Shown here piece after piece: positions 24,891 to 36,017 of a stretch of 64,000 nt of DNA (its first letter is position 1; each line of letters begins with the position of its first letter). Under the pieces are notes generated by a model, which saw nothing but the letters and a program-made list of their open reading frames with translations, did no database searches and had not been told where the DNA came from. A program made the translations under genes and the position numbers. Location: positions 46,701 to 110,700 of the forward strand of contig QHVT01000026.1 of assembly GCA_003223645.1 (NCBI GenBank), given 5' to 3'. The stretch comes from Acidobacteriota bacterium. Its GTDB lineage: Bacteria; Acidobacteriota; Thermoanaerobaculia; Gp7-AA8.

Positions 24891-25141
24891 AGAACCCTCC
24901 TGCTACGTATCAAGTTCAGGCCTAAGGCGGCCTAACATGTTGGCTTAACATTGGAAATTCATGGCGTTCCGCATGTTCGGCGTATCATGCAAATATCAGA
25001 AGAAACAACGATTGGCGCTCATCGTATGAAAGCCGTGCAGGCCGGTAGCGAATGGTCTGATGTTGCTATTTTGTGGGGAACTTATGGATGTCGGTAGGGA
25101 TGTGGTACCCTCGCCGGCCCAAATTCCTTAACGAGGGTGTC

Positions 25142-25843
25142 ATGAGTAAGACTCAGGCTGTATTCCAGTTCGGTGAGTTCACGTACGACAGTGAGTCGCG
25201 GCTCCTGGTTCGCGGCGGAACCGGACGGCATCTTTCTCCCAAAGCGCAGCAGTTGCTCCAGTTGTTGCTCGCGGCCCGGCCGCGCGCGCTCTCGCGGCAG
25301 GATCTCTACGACGCACTGTGGCCGTCGACATTTGTCAGCGAGACGAACCTCGCCGGCATCGTGAATGAGGTTCGATGCGCGCTTGGCGATAACGCTCGCG
25401 CATCGCAATACATCCGCACCGTTCACGGCTTCGGTTACGCGTTCAGCACGGAAGTTGCGTCGGAGCCTCCGGCTACCGTCCATGCGATGCTGATGTGCGG
25501 AGGGACGAGCTATCCGCTGTACAAGGGAGAGAATTCGATCGGCCGGGCGCCCGACTCACGCGTCGTGCTGACCGACGGCACGATCTCCCGGCGCCACGCG
25601 GCCATTACGATTCACGACGGTGACGACGTGTGCTTCCTCAGGGATTTGGACAGCAAGAATGGAACGTATGTCGACGGACAAAAGATCGGCAGTACGCCGG
25701 TGTTAGTGAGGGACCGGGTCCAGATCACATTCGGCGCGGCGGTGGCCTCGATCAAAATACGCAGGATCTCGATTACCAAGTCGCTCATGCTGAACATGCC
25801 GCAGTTGAAGCGCCAGGTTGCCGAGCAAATGGCCGAGGCGTAA
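25142..25843 (+). CDS. Winged-helix (OmpR/CadC-type) DNA-binding protein fused to an FHA domain
   Basis: 233 residues. Residues ~8-105 form an OmpR/PhoB-type winged helix (FGEFTYDSESRLLVRGG.., LSPKAQQLLQLLLAARPRALSRQDLYDALWP, ..YIRTVHGFGYAF). Residues ~115-208 are an FHA phosphothreonine-binding domain with its conserved G-R (134-135), S-R-R-H (149-152) and N-G (173-174). There is no receiver domain, so control is probably by Ser/Thr phosphorylation of a partner rather than a histidine kinase. The start at 25142 (MSKTQAVFQF) is preferred to ATG 25073. It sits alone between two related secreted FG-GAP proteins and is a good candidate for their regulator. Confidence 0.85.
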   Translation: MSKTQAVFQFGEFTYDSESRLLVRGGTGRHLSPKAQQLLQLLLAARPRALSRQDLYDALWPSTFVSETNLAGIVNEVRCALGDNARASQYIRTVHGFGYAFSTEVASEPPATVHAMLMCGGTSYPLYKGENSIGRAPDSRVVLTDGTISRRHAAITIHDGDDVCFLRDLDSKNGTYVDGQKIGSTPVLVRDRVQITFGAAVASIKIRRISITKSLMLNMPQLKRQVAEQMAEA

Positions 25844-25915
25844 TTCACATCACTGGGGCCACGTTCACGGGCGAGTGCGCCCGCCCGTGAACGATGGAAG
25901 TTGCGGATTTTCGAA

Positions 25916-28336
25916 TCACGGAGGAGTCGGATCGGGATGATCCCGGCGCGACAGCGCGAGGTCGCCGGGGATGCCTCCAGTGAAGATGCCGCCGCGATAG
26001 CCTCCGTTGTCGAAGTATGTATGCCACGGTGTCGCGCCGTACACCGCGAGGTCGACCGAGCCGTCGCCGTCGTAGTCGAGCGGCGTGGGCTGCACGGGAT
26101 CTCCGTTGTAGCTGTTCGCGGCCGCCCAGACGGTCTTGACGAGCGCGAACGAATTCGGGTCATAGAAGATCCACGATCCGTTGCGGTAGATCACCGCCTC
26201 CTCGGTGCCGTTGCCGTCGTAGTCGCCCGGAACCGGAATGTCGCCGGCGATGCCGAGCCAGATGCCGCCGCGATACGTGCCGTTGTCGTTGTAGAAGTGC
26301 CAGGCCGTTCCCTGCGTGTAGACCGTGAAGTCGGCAGTGCCGTCGCCGTCGTAATCCATCGGCACCGGAATGCCGTTGCCGGAGTTGCCGGTGAAGACGG
26401 ACCAGACGATCGCGCCGGTGTTCATGTCGTACTTGAACCAGGTCTGGTTGCGATAGACGACGAAGTCTTCCTTTCCGTCGCCGTCGTAATCGGCCGGAGC
26501 GGGGATGCTGCCGGCGTCGGGAATCCAGATTCCTCGCAAGTACGTGCCGTCGGCATTGTAGATGTGCCAGCCCTGTCCGACGCGGAAAACGGTGTAGTCC
26601 GTACGTCCGTCTCCGTTCCAATCCATCGGCTCCGGAATTCCGCCAGGCATGGCTCCGGTGTTGACGCGCGAGACCTCGGCGCCGGTCGACGGGTTGTAGG
26701 TGATCCAGATTCCGTTGCGGAACAACACGAACTCGGAGACGCGATCGCCGTTGAAATCGACGGGCGTCTTCTGACGCACTCCGGTCGGCGGCGCATTCAC
26801 CGTTACGGTCGCGGTGTTGCTGTCGACCGAGCCGCAGGCGTTGCTGATGCGAACCCAATAGCTCGTCGTCGCCGACGGCGTAACGGTGATGGACGAACCG
26901 GTGCCGTTCGGAACGGGCGAGCTCGTGTTGCCGGTCGTGCCGGTGTACCACTGATACGACAGCGGCGTCGTGCCGCTCGCGCCCACGGTGAGCGTCGTCG
27001 ATTGTCCGCGCGTGATCGCGCGCGACGTCGGCTGGCCGGTGATCGACGGCGGCGTGCACGTGCCGCCTCCCGCGCCCGGATACACCGCCTGTGCCGCGTT
27101 GATGTCCCACGCTTGCAGCGTGTAGCCGAGGGAGGCGACCGCCGAGTAATACATGATCGCGTTGCTCGAGCATTCTTCGATACTCGCGTTGCACGGTTCA
27201 TCCGCGCCGGTGGAGCGGATGAAGTGCGCGTTGGAGTGGCGCCAGCCGATGCCGTGTCCGAGCTCGTGCGTCATCGCGGTCGGAAACGCGGCGTTCGTGC
27301 CGGGGAAGCCGTCCTGGAAGACGACGTCGGCGTCGCGGATGCTCCACCACTGCGTGCTCGCGAAGGTGTGCGGATTGAAGTAGGAGATGAAGGTGGTGGC
27401 AACCGTGCCGGAGCCCGACCACGAGCCTGCGACGCGTCCCTGGGGATCGTTGAATTCGACGACGTTGATGCCGTCCTGATTCAACGACGGCGTGCCGGCG
27501 CGGTTGCCGCCGTAAATCAGGTTGATGTTCGATCCCGCTTCGTTGTTCCACGACGCGAGTCCGTTCTGAATCACGCTCGCGCCTCCGTCGGCGAGTCCGG
27601 AGATGTTCGTCTCGCTGCGTTTGTAAAACGTGACGCCGGCGCTGATGTTCGACCAGCGCGTGCCGATCCATGCGCCGTTCAACTGGACGTTGTCGGTGTA
27701 GGTGTACGGCGGAAACGCAGGTGCATTCGGCTGCGCGCCGATCGCGTTTTCCTGTACCGAGTTCTGAAGCATCACCGAGCCGGGCGAGACGAAGTAGTCG
27801 GCGGCGGGACGGCGTCCGGCGATGCGCTCTTCGATGAAGTGGAGGAACCCCGCTTCACGGCGCACGTGCTCGACGTGCTCCGCGCCGTTACGATCCCAGC
27901 CGACGATGTTCTCCGCGTCGCGCACGAGCACCTTCGCACCGGCGGTCGACGTTTCGAATTTGAATTTGCCTAACGTGAGGTCGGTCGTCATCCAGCGCGC
28001 GTGGTCGCGCGTGAGGAAGAGGAGGACGCGCTCGCCCGGATCGAAGCGCGGCGCGCCGGGAACGTAGACGCCGTATCCGTCGAGCTCGGCGCCCGGTGAC
28101 ACGACGCGCACGAGTCCGTCGGCGCGGTCGCCGCCTTTGAGCGCGCGCTCGACTCGGATTTCGTAAATCGTTTCAAACCGGGCCGCGTCGACCCATTTGC
28201 CTTCGACGCGGCCGACGACGATCGCGTCCGCTTTTCCGATCATCTCGTCATCGTCCGGAACGATGAAAGATGTTGCCAGCGCCGCGGGAGCGAGAGCCGC
28301 GAGCGCCAGGAGAAACAGGAGGGATTTTCTGAACAT
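25916..28336 (-). CDS. Secreted metzincin-type metalloprotease with Ig-like and FG-GAP domains
   Basis: 806 residues with a signal peptide (MFRKSLLFLLALAALAPAALA). GGAGA precedes ATG 28336, so the longer frame to 28393 is not used. A pro-region (~25-200) is followed by a zinc protease domain with the extended motif H357-E-L-G-H361-G-I-G-W-R-H367 (HExxHxxGxxH), diagnostic of metzincins such as matrixins. An Ig-like domain and six FG-GAP/VCBS repeats form the C-terminal half, nearly identical to those at 21999-23130. It is probably exported and calcium-stabilised. Downstream on the plus strand is the convergent FHA regulator; upstream lies a divergent secreted protein. Confidence 0.85.
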   Translation of the reverse strand: MFRKSLLFLLALAALAPAALATSFIVPDDDEMIGKADAIVVGRVEGKWVDAARFETIYEIRVERALKGGDRADGLVRVVSPGAELDGYGVYVPGAPRFDPGERVLLFLTRDHARWMTTDLTLGKFKFETSTAGAKVLVRDAENIVGWDRNGAEHVEHVRREAGFLHFIEERIAGRRPAADYFVSPGSVMLQNSVQENAIGAQPNAPAFPPYTYTDNVQLNGAWIGTRWSNISAGVTFYKRSETNISGLADGGASVIQNGLASWNNEAGSNINLIYGGNRAGTPSLNQDGINVVEFNDPQGRVAGSWSGSGTVATTFISYFNPHTFASTQWWSIRDADVVFQDGFPGTNAAFPTAMTHELGHGIGWRHSNAHFIRSTGADEPCNASIEECSSNAIMYYSAVASLGYTLQAWDINAAQAVYPGAGGGTCTPPSITGQPTSRAITRGQSTTLTVGASGTTPLSYQWYTGTTGNTSSPVPNGTGSSITVTPSATTSYWVRISNACGSVDSNTATVTVNAPPTGVRQKTPVDFNGDRVSEFVLFRNGIWITYNPSTGAEVSRVNTGAMPGGIPEPMDWNGDGRTDYTVFRVGQGWHIYNADGTYLRGIWIPDAGSIPAPADYDGDGKEDFVVYRNQTWFKYDMNTGAIVWSVFTGNSGNGIPVPMDYDGDGTADFTVYTQGTAWHFYNDNGTYRGGIWLGIAGDIPVPGDYDGNGTEEAVIYRNGSWIFYDPNSFALVKTVWAAANSYNGDPVQPTPLDYDGDGSVDLAVYGATPWHTYFDNGGYRGGIFTGGIPGDLALSRRDHPDPTPP

Positions 28337-28437
28337 GAGAAAGAGTCTCCGGCGGCCCGTCATGAAAAAGTCGGGCCTAGTTATTCGGAGCAAGATGGCA
28401 TGGGTGTTTCAAAGCGCGTGTGGCGGAGATCACATCG

Positions 28438-28863
28438 ATGAAACCCCTGAACGGACTGATCTTTGCCGCGCTCCTCGCGGTGGCGCTTCCGCTTGCCGCA
28501 CAAACCGCCGAGTCCCAGCCGCGCTTCAAATGGATCGCCACGCCGTGCGACACGTGGGGCTGTGCGATCGCCGCGATGGCACAGTCGAACGGCGATCCGA
28601 ACATCATCATCCTGCCGACGAAAAGCGCCCTGCATCCGTGGGTCGTGCTGAAGCGGATGGAGATCGGCGTGGTCGACATCCCTGACGACGGACCGTTCCT
28701 TGCCGAATGTTTCGGAACGATGGGAGAAGCATCCGCGCGCTTCTCGTCGATCGACAGCGAGAAGATGCCGATCCTCATCACCGCGACCGACGGTGGAATG
28801 ATTGTGATCTGCCTGCACGACACGCAGCCGCAGGCGAAGAAGCGCGCGGTGCGGTCGCCGTAG
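28438..28863 (+). CDS. Small secreted protein, unknown function
   Basis: 141 residues from ATG 28438, with a signal peptide (MKPLNGLIFAALLAVALPLAAQ). The mature part has a single C-x4-C pair (CDTWGC), a central NIIILPTKSALHPWVVLKRMEIG strand-helix and a basic tail ending KKRAVRSP. I do not recognise the family. ATG 28420 would add six residues before the signal peptide. Its TAG stop is the first TAGGAC-like unit of the following array. Confidence 0.55.
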   Translation: MKPLNGLIFAALLAVALPLAAQTAESQPRFKWIATPCDTWGCAIAAMAQSNGDPNIIILPTKSALHPWVVLKRMEIGVVDIPDDGPFLAECFGTMGEASARFSSIDSEKMPILITATDGGMIVICLHDTQPQAKKRAVRSP

Positions 28864-28962
28864 GACTAGGACGTATAGGACTGATAGGACAAATAGGACG
28901 GATAGGACTCATAGGACGTCCTACACGTCCTATGAGTCCTACGATGTCCTAAAGGTCCTACT
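28861..28962. repeat. Tandem-armed inverted repeat, TAGGAC unit
   Basis: About seven TAGGAC units spaced 8-10 bases apart, then a centre, then complementary GTCCTA units. It lies between convergent genes; the TAG of a unit is the stop codon of the plus-strand gene, and the TAG of the outermost right-arm unit (minus strand) is the stop of the giant gene. Confidence 0.9.
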
Positions 28963-31900
28963 GGCCCGGCACGAACGCCGGGTCGCCGGTCAACTCGTCG
29001 ATCAACGATCCGTACGCGGTCACGCGTCCGTCTCCGCCCACCACTCGCACGGAGATGCGGCCGTTGTAGACGTTGCCGAGGTTGAGATCGCGGATGACGT
29101 TGAACTGCTTCGACTCGTTGGCGCCGAGCGGCACTTGAATGACCGGCGTGATCTTCGAGTCGGGGAGCACCACCTGGATCTCGACGGTTGCGGGTTTGCC
29201 GGAGAGCTCGGTGACGCCGACGTTGAAGCGGAAGCGCGGCGAGTCTTCGACCTGCAGGATCTGCAGTGCGCGTCCGCCGTTCGACGCGCCCTGCTCCGGC
29301 GTCACGGCGTTGATGAATTGTCCGAACTGGCCTTTCGATGACTGATTGAACGTGCGGCCGGTGATGATGAAGCTGGCCGGCTGCGGCGTGGTGATCCGGA
29401 TGGCGCCGCCGAGGTTCTCGCCGTTGAAGAGCGTCTTCACGACGTTGTCGAGCGACAGCACTTCTCCGACTTTGGCGAGGACGTCCGTCGCTCTTGGCGC
29501 ACTGCCGTCCAGCGGAAAGAGCGTCAGCGTCGCGTTCTGCGGAACCGTTCCGTAGTTGAAGATCCGCATGTCGGTGCGCCAATCGGCGAAGCCGGTGTTG
29601 ATGTTCGCCGCGCCGGGCAGCACGTACTTCGCGGAGCCGGCCTGCGTGAGCGGCACGCCGCCGACGAGCGACGGATCGCCGGTGCCGTTGTCGATCACCG
29701 ACGCGTAGGCCGTTACCTTGCCGTCGCCGCCGCTGACTCTCACTTCGACGCGGCCGTCGGTGAGCGTGATGTTGTTCTGCGCGAGGAGGCCGTTCAACTG
29801 CAGCTGCTGGCCGGCGTTGAGCGTCTGCGGGAGATCGAGCAGTTTCGTTCCCGCCGCGTTGAAGATGCTGACGATCGCGTTCGCGGTCTTGCCCTGCCCT
29901 TCGACGATGCCGACGTTCGTGCGGACGGCGTTCGACTGCGCGATCTGCTGGAGACTGAGAATCGTCGCCAGTCCGCCCTGCGCGGCTTTGCCGATGAAGG
30001 CGGGGAAGGGCACGGCGGGCACGAACTGTCCGAGCGTGCCGTTCGCCGTGACGTTGTAAGTGCGGCTCGCGGCGACGGTGACGAGCGAAGCATTGGCCGC
30101 GTCTTCGATCGGCACGATCTCCAGCGCGCCGCTCTCGCCGTCGTTGAGCGATCCGAAGCCGTACCAGTTGCGCACGATGTCGTCGAGCGCCATCGTCGCG
30201 CCGGCGTCGACGGTGACGTCGGTCGTCTTCACTCCGTTCGCGGTTCCGGCGGCGGGCGTGAAGGTGAGGCGGTACTTGTTGGCCTTGAAGCCGGCGTTGG
30301 TGAGACGGACGTCGGACTGCCACGCCGAGTCGATGCCGCTGAGATGTCCGACCGCGGGGACGATCAGCGAGAACTGCGACGGTCCGCTCTTCGACGGCAC
30401 TGGCGTCACGGGTGTCACTAAGTTGACATTGATCGGGATGCTGGTCTTGGTCGTCGCATTTGTGGCGAGGCCGCCGCTCGTGCCGCTGTTGATGTCCACG
30501 ATGATCGTGGCGGTGAACGTGCCGTTCGGCAGCTCGCCAGGATTGATGATGACGTCGAGCAGCACGCCGTCCGGCGGCAGCACGCCGGCGGGCGGCGTGA
30601 CGAACAGCCACTCGCGATCGGCGTGCGCGGTGTAGAAGAGATTCTGTCCCGGCTGGCCGGGGATGAAGAGCTTGTGCGTGATGAGATCGTGCGAGCCGAC
30701 CGGGATGTTGAACGTCGGGTTCTTGTCCGTCGGCAACGGCGGCGGGACGATGACGACGCGGATCGGGATCGAGTACGGTCCCGCCGTGTTGTTGCACGCG
30801 CCGATCGCCCGCACGCGGTAGTACCAGGCCTTCGGCTGCGTGACGTCGTGGCTGAACGCCGCTGTCGTTCCCTGGTTCACGACGGCCAGGTCCGCGTCGG
30901 AGAAGTTGACGTCCGTTGCTTCTTCCACTTCGTAGCGAGTCGCGCCCGGCACGGCGTCCCACTCGACGCTGTAGGTCTTCTGCGATGTCGCTTCGCCGAC
31001 GACGCGCGCGAGCGGCGGCTGCAGCGTGTTGCAGTCGTCGGTCTTGAACGTCACGCACGAGCTGCTCTGCGCCGGGCACGACTCGAACGTCGCGACGACG
31101 CGCCACTCGTAGTCGGTGTTCGGTTGGAGGCCGATGTAGTTGAACGAATTCGTCGTCACCTTGCCGACGGACGTCGTGCAGCCGGTGCCTTTCGGTCCGA
31201 GGAACACTTCGTAGACCTGCGCGGTGTGGCCGCTCCAGGTGAGCGTGCCCGAAGTTCCGGCCGCGCCGTTCGGCTGCAGATTCGTCGGCGTGATGTTCGG
31301 GCAGGCGATCGCCGTCGATGCCGACGCGTTGTTGTTGGTGTTGTTCGTGTCGGTGACGCTGAGCGTCACGGTGTTCGTGATCGTTCCCGCGCTGGCGGCG
31401 ACGCGATAGGTCGCGACGATCGTGCGGACCGCGCCGCCGGCGAGCGTGCCGAGCGCGCAGGGGAACGCGTTCGTGCAGTCGCCGCTGTTCGACTCGAACG
31501 TGAGGCCGACCGGCGTCGGATCGTTGACGATCACGTTGGCGACCGGGCTCGTGCCGAGGTTCTTCACGACGATCGTGTAGGTGATGAGATTTCCCGTGCT
31601 CGCGCTCGACGGACCCATCTTCGTGACGGCGACGTCGCCCGCGACCGGAACGGTCGCGAGGAGTTTGTAGACCGACGGCGTGTACATCGAAGAGAACGTG
31701 CCGCTCGGGAAGGGGGGAAGATTCTCGGGCGAGAAGATGCCGCTGTGCGACCCGTAGGTGACGACGTCGAAGATGTCGCCGCCGCTGAGCGTGAATCCGC
31801 TGATGAGCGTGACGTTGACGGTGCCGGCGAGTGTCGCGCTGCCGGTGACGGCGAGGCGGTCGTAGCCGCTGCCGGGCGCGGTTCCTCCGAGCTCGATGTT

Positions 31901-34900
31901 GAGCGTGCCGGTCGGTGACTGCGAGTAGTTGCCGGCGATCGTGAGGATGCCGGGGCTGAATCCGGGTTGCACCGTCGCGCCGTTGTTGGTGATCGAAGCG
32001 TTGATCGTGCCGACGCCGCGCAGCACTCCGCCGGTGAAGGACGCCGGCGTGATCGTGGAGAACGTGCCGCCGTTGATCGTGGTCGTGCCGGCGGTTTGCG
32101 AGTAGCCGTTTTGAAACGCGATCTCGGCGGAGAGGAAGTTTGCGTTGCCGGCGTTCGTGAAGGCGGGGGAGAACGAGATGTTGGCGAGGACGTTTCCGTT
32201 GAACGTACCGTTGTTCAGCACCGAGCCGCTGCCCGGCAGCGTGACATCGATATTGAATGTGCCGTTGTTCGTCAACGCAATGTTGAGAGCCCTCGTCCCG
32301 GCGCCGAGGACGTTGAGCGTTGTCGAAACGGCAACGCTTCCCGATCCACCGATCGTGCCGCCGTTGAAGGTCAGCTTCGGAATCGTGAGCGCGGCGTTGG
32401 CGTCGACCTGGCCCGCCTGCACGACGATCGTGCCGGTGCCGGAGACGGACGCGCCGGAGTTGAGCGAGAACGTGCCGCCGCCGAACGTGACGGTCGCCGC
32501 CGCGCCGGTGTCGATCGGAGTCGCAATCGTGCCGCCGGCAGTGAGCAGCAGGTTTCCGCTGGTCGCTCCGATGCTGCCGAGGGAACTGGTGATCGGAACG
32601 CTGATCGTCGCGGTGCCGGCGCCGCCGGTCTTCTTGAAGGTGCCGCTGTTCGTGACGGCCGCGGTTCCGGCGCCGGTGATCGCGCCGTCCGTCGTGATCG
32701 ACAAGCTCGAGCCGCTCTCGTTGTTGAACTTCGAGGTGTCGTTGATGACGAGATGATTCGTCGCATCGCCGTTGTAGCTGAACGCCGATCCAGCGAGTGT
32801 AAGCGTCGCGCCATTCGCGAGCGTCGTCGTCGACGTGTTGCCGATCGAGCCGCCGAACGCGCGCAGCGTGCCGGGGCCGTTGACGGTGCCGCCGGTGAAA
32901 TTGAGCGAGTTGACCTGGAACGTCATCGCGCTCGCGATATCGACCGAACCGTTCGTGATCGAGAGCGCGATCGCCGGCGGACCGAGGTTCAAGTTCACTT
33001 GAAGTATGCCGCCGTTGACGCGATGCTGGCCCGTGCCGGCGAGCGTGCCGCCGTTGACGGCGAAGGTACCGCTGAAAAAGTCGATGAGTGCAGTGCCGGT
33101 GGTCGTCAGCGTGCCGCCGCTCTGCGATCCCCCTCCCGCGAAGATCAACGACTGCCCGTTCACCTCGGAGCTCACCGTGCCGCTGTTCACGACCGGCACG
33201 TCGAAGCGCATGCCGGTTACGCCGGCGTTTTTCTTGAGCGTGCCGTCGTTGTCGAATTCATTCGCGCCCGCGCCGTTGAGAATCGCGCCGTCGCGGGTGT
33301 TGAACGTCGCGCCGACTTCGTTCTCGATCGTCGCGCCGTTCCTGAGCGTCAGACTGCTGCCTTCGTAGTCGGCCGTGCCGAAGACGTCGAGCGTGCTGTT
33401 GTCGAGGAACGTCGGGAGAGTCGGCGCGAGGTGCGAGAGCGACGCCGTGTTGGAGATCGTCGTTGTGCCGGGACCGAGGATCGTGCCTCCGGTCCAGTGC
33501 AGCTTGTTCGTGATCGTCAGATCGCTGCCGCTGAGAGTGCCGGAGAACAGCTCGACGTTCTTGAGCGACAGAGACGCGCCGAGCTGCAACTCGCCGCCGT
33601 CGACGCGGATGACGCCGAGGTCCGCGGAGTTCGTCGTGGTGCCGCTGTTGAAGTGATAGATGTTTCCTTCGATGATGATGGCGTTGGAGGCATTCGGCAC
33701 GAGCAGCGTGCCGGTATTCGTGCCGCCGCCGTAAAGCTCGACCTGTCCCGAAGTCACGTTCAGCGTCGCGCCGACCGCGCCGTTCGCTTGCAGCCCGCGG
33801 CTGAAGCCGATGATGATGACCGGGGTGGTGTTGTTGAAGATCGCCGCGATGCGCGCGACTCCGCTGCCGCCGGTCTTCTGAACGAGTCCGCCCACATTGT
33901 CGAACGTGCCGGTGCCGTCGCTGTTGATCGGCGCGTCGGTCGTCATCGTGAAAACATATCCGCTGCCGTTCGTGAGCGAGCCGCCGTTGTTGATGGTGAG
34001 ATAGTTCGTGCCGGTGGGCGTGTAGGTGACGGTGCCGTTGATGGTCATGTCGCGGCCGTCGATCAACATCGTGCCGGTCGCGCCGTCGAAGAGATGCGTG
34101 AACGACGCGAGCTGCGTCTGTCCGCTGCCGGAGTTCGTGCCGCCGCTCCACTTGTAGTTCGCGAAGATCGTGAAGTCGCCGGGACCCGTGATCGCGCCGG
34201 CGGTGTGGACGAAATCGTTGGCGTCGACTTGCGAGGAGCTCTGCACGTCGAACGTCGCGCCGCTCAGCTTCACGATCGCGCCGGCGTTGAAGTTGATATA
34301 GCGGATGGTCACGCCGCTCATCGTGTGCGTGCCGCCCGCGAAGTCCATGATGCAGCCGTCGCAGACCCAGAACGTGGCGTTCGCGTGCGTGCCGCCCTTG
34401 TTGAACTTCATGCTGCCGCTGAGCGTCTTCACGTCGGCGCCGTTGTTGATGCTGACGTTGAGGATGGCGGTGCCGAGGCCGGCCGTCTTGAACAGGCTGG
34501 CGCCGCTCTCGTTGTCGATGCGCGCGTTGTTCGTGCCGTCGGAGTTGATCGTGACGTCGCCCACGAGATTGAGCGTGGTGTGGTTGTCGAGATAGGCCGC
34601 GTTGTCGATCGCCAATGAGAACGCGCCGGCGTTGATGTTGATCGTGCCGAAGTTGCGGAGACGGCAGTTGTTGCTGATGGTGCCGGCGGCGGTGCCGGGG
34701 AAATTCATCGTCGCGCCGCCGTTGATGTCGACGTCGAGATTGCGCGTCCACGTCCCGCCGACGAAGCTCGCGAGTCCGCTGACCGTCACCAGGCTCTCCG
34801 GGATCGCGGCCGGACCCTGTATCGTACCGCCGGCCATGCCGATGTTGACGACGTTGAACGTTGCTCCGGAAGCGACCGTCAACGTGTTGACGATCTTGAT

Positions 34901-35776
34901 GCCGCCCGCGCCCGTGCCGCTGCACGTGCCGTTGATCGTGCCGGCCAGCTCGAGGAAGGAGCCGCTGGCCATGTCGAACGTGCCGCCCGTGTGCGACCCG
35001 TTCATCACCAGATCGCCGACCTGCACTTTGACGAGGTTGTTGTTGTTGAGCGGCGGAACGATGTTCGTGCCGCCCGCGCCCGCGGTCTTGTCCACCTTGC
35101 CGTTGTTGTTGATCGCGCCGCCGCCGGTACTGTTGATCTGACCGATGGATTGAATGTCGAAAATGCCGGTCGAGGAGATGTTCATCACCCCGTTGTTGTT
35201 GATCGACCACGAGCCGGTCAGCTTCGCTTTGCCGTTCACGTTGACCGTGGAGCCGTCGAGCGTGCCGCCGGCGATCGTGAGAATTGCGGGGAGCGATGCG
35301 TCGAACGCGATGTTCGTTTGTCCGCTGCCGGTGAGGGTGCCGGACGTGAAGGTCAGTCCGCTGTTCAGCTGGATGTCGAGCGTACCGGCGTTGCTCACGG
35401 TGCCGCCGTTCAGCTCGAGGATCGCGCTGCTGCCGACAAACGAGTTGCCGGTGAGCGGGAGCATGCCGCCGGCGTTCACCTTGAGAAACATCGAGACGTT
35501 GTTCTCGTTCAGCGTCACCGCGTTCGGCACGATCGTCGTGACGGTGATGACTTCGCCCTGGAAGTCCATGATCGCCGTGTCGCCCGCCGCGGAGCCGGGA
35601 TAATTACCCACGGACGCCACCGGTCCCGAGTTCGAGCCGAGGTGCCAGGTCGTGTTGACGGCCTACGGACCTCCGTTGATGTCGGCGTAATACGTCGTCG
35701 CGAGTGCAGGCTGCGCGGCGAGAACTGCGAGCAGGGCCAAAGCGAGCCCCGCGAATCCTCTGCGGATACCGGTCAT
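28958..35776 (-). pseudogene. Giant adhesin-like secreted protein with in-frame TAG at codon 38
   Basis: The frame from ATG 35776 encodes a signal peptide (RGFAGLALALLAVLAAQPALA) and TTYYADINGGP, then TAG (35665-35663), then continues with no other stop for ~2230 codons. The next start after the stop is GTG 35620, which would lack a signal peptide. The first ~1450 residues are Gly/Asn/Thr-rich repeats such as LNGGTVSNAGTLDIQ..SGTLTGSG, an autotransporter-like beta-helix. They are followed by a DUF11-type domain (GDVAVTKMGPSSASTGNLITYTIVVKN), two fibronectin-III-like domains (~1530-1720), and three related beta-sandwich modules ending in GDGRVTAYGSLID..GDPAFVPGQ. There is no LPXTG or autotransporter barrel. 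It is either a recent pseudogene, an assembly error or a readthrough case. Confidence 0.75.
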
Positions 35777-35866
35777 GAATCTCCCCCTGGAAATGACGGG
35801 GCCGAATTGTAATCTACCGTTCGATGTACGCGACGGACGCGGCAGCAGATGGATTGTCGTTTAGAC

Positions 35867-35970
35867 GAAAGGGTGAAAGGCAAAGGGAAAAGGTAAAAGT
35901 AGCTGCGCCTTCGACCTTGAGCATGGCGCTCGCGGAGCACTTTCACCTTTTTCCTTTTACCTTTCACCTG
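35867..35970. repeat. Tandem-armed inverted repeat, GGTGAAA / TTTCACC unit
   Basis: The left arm GGGTGAAAGGCAAAGGGAAA with AAGGTAAAAG and the right arm TTTCACCTTTTTCCTTTTAC with CTTTCACC surround a ~50-base unique centre. It lies between the divergent start of the giant gene and the start at 36018, so both promoters must lie in or outside it. Confidence 0.8.
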
Positions 35971-36017
35971 ATCCATCGTGACGCAGCCCACACGCGCACG
36001 CGAACCACGGTCCGACA

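Noticed and set aside
31967..34618. 883-codon open frame on the plus strand opposite the giant adhesin gene
   Set aside because: It is a high-GC antisense shadow: composition is Arg/Glu/Val-rich without domains, and the minus-strand frame shows clear secreted repeat domains.
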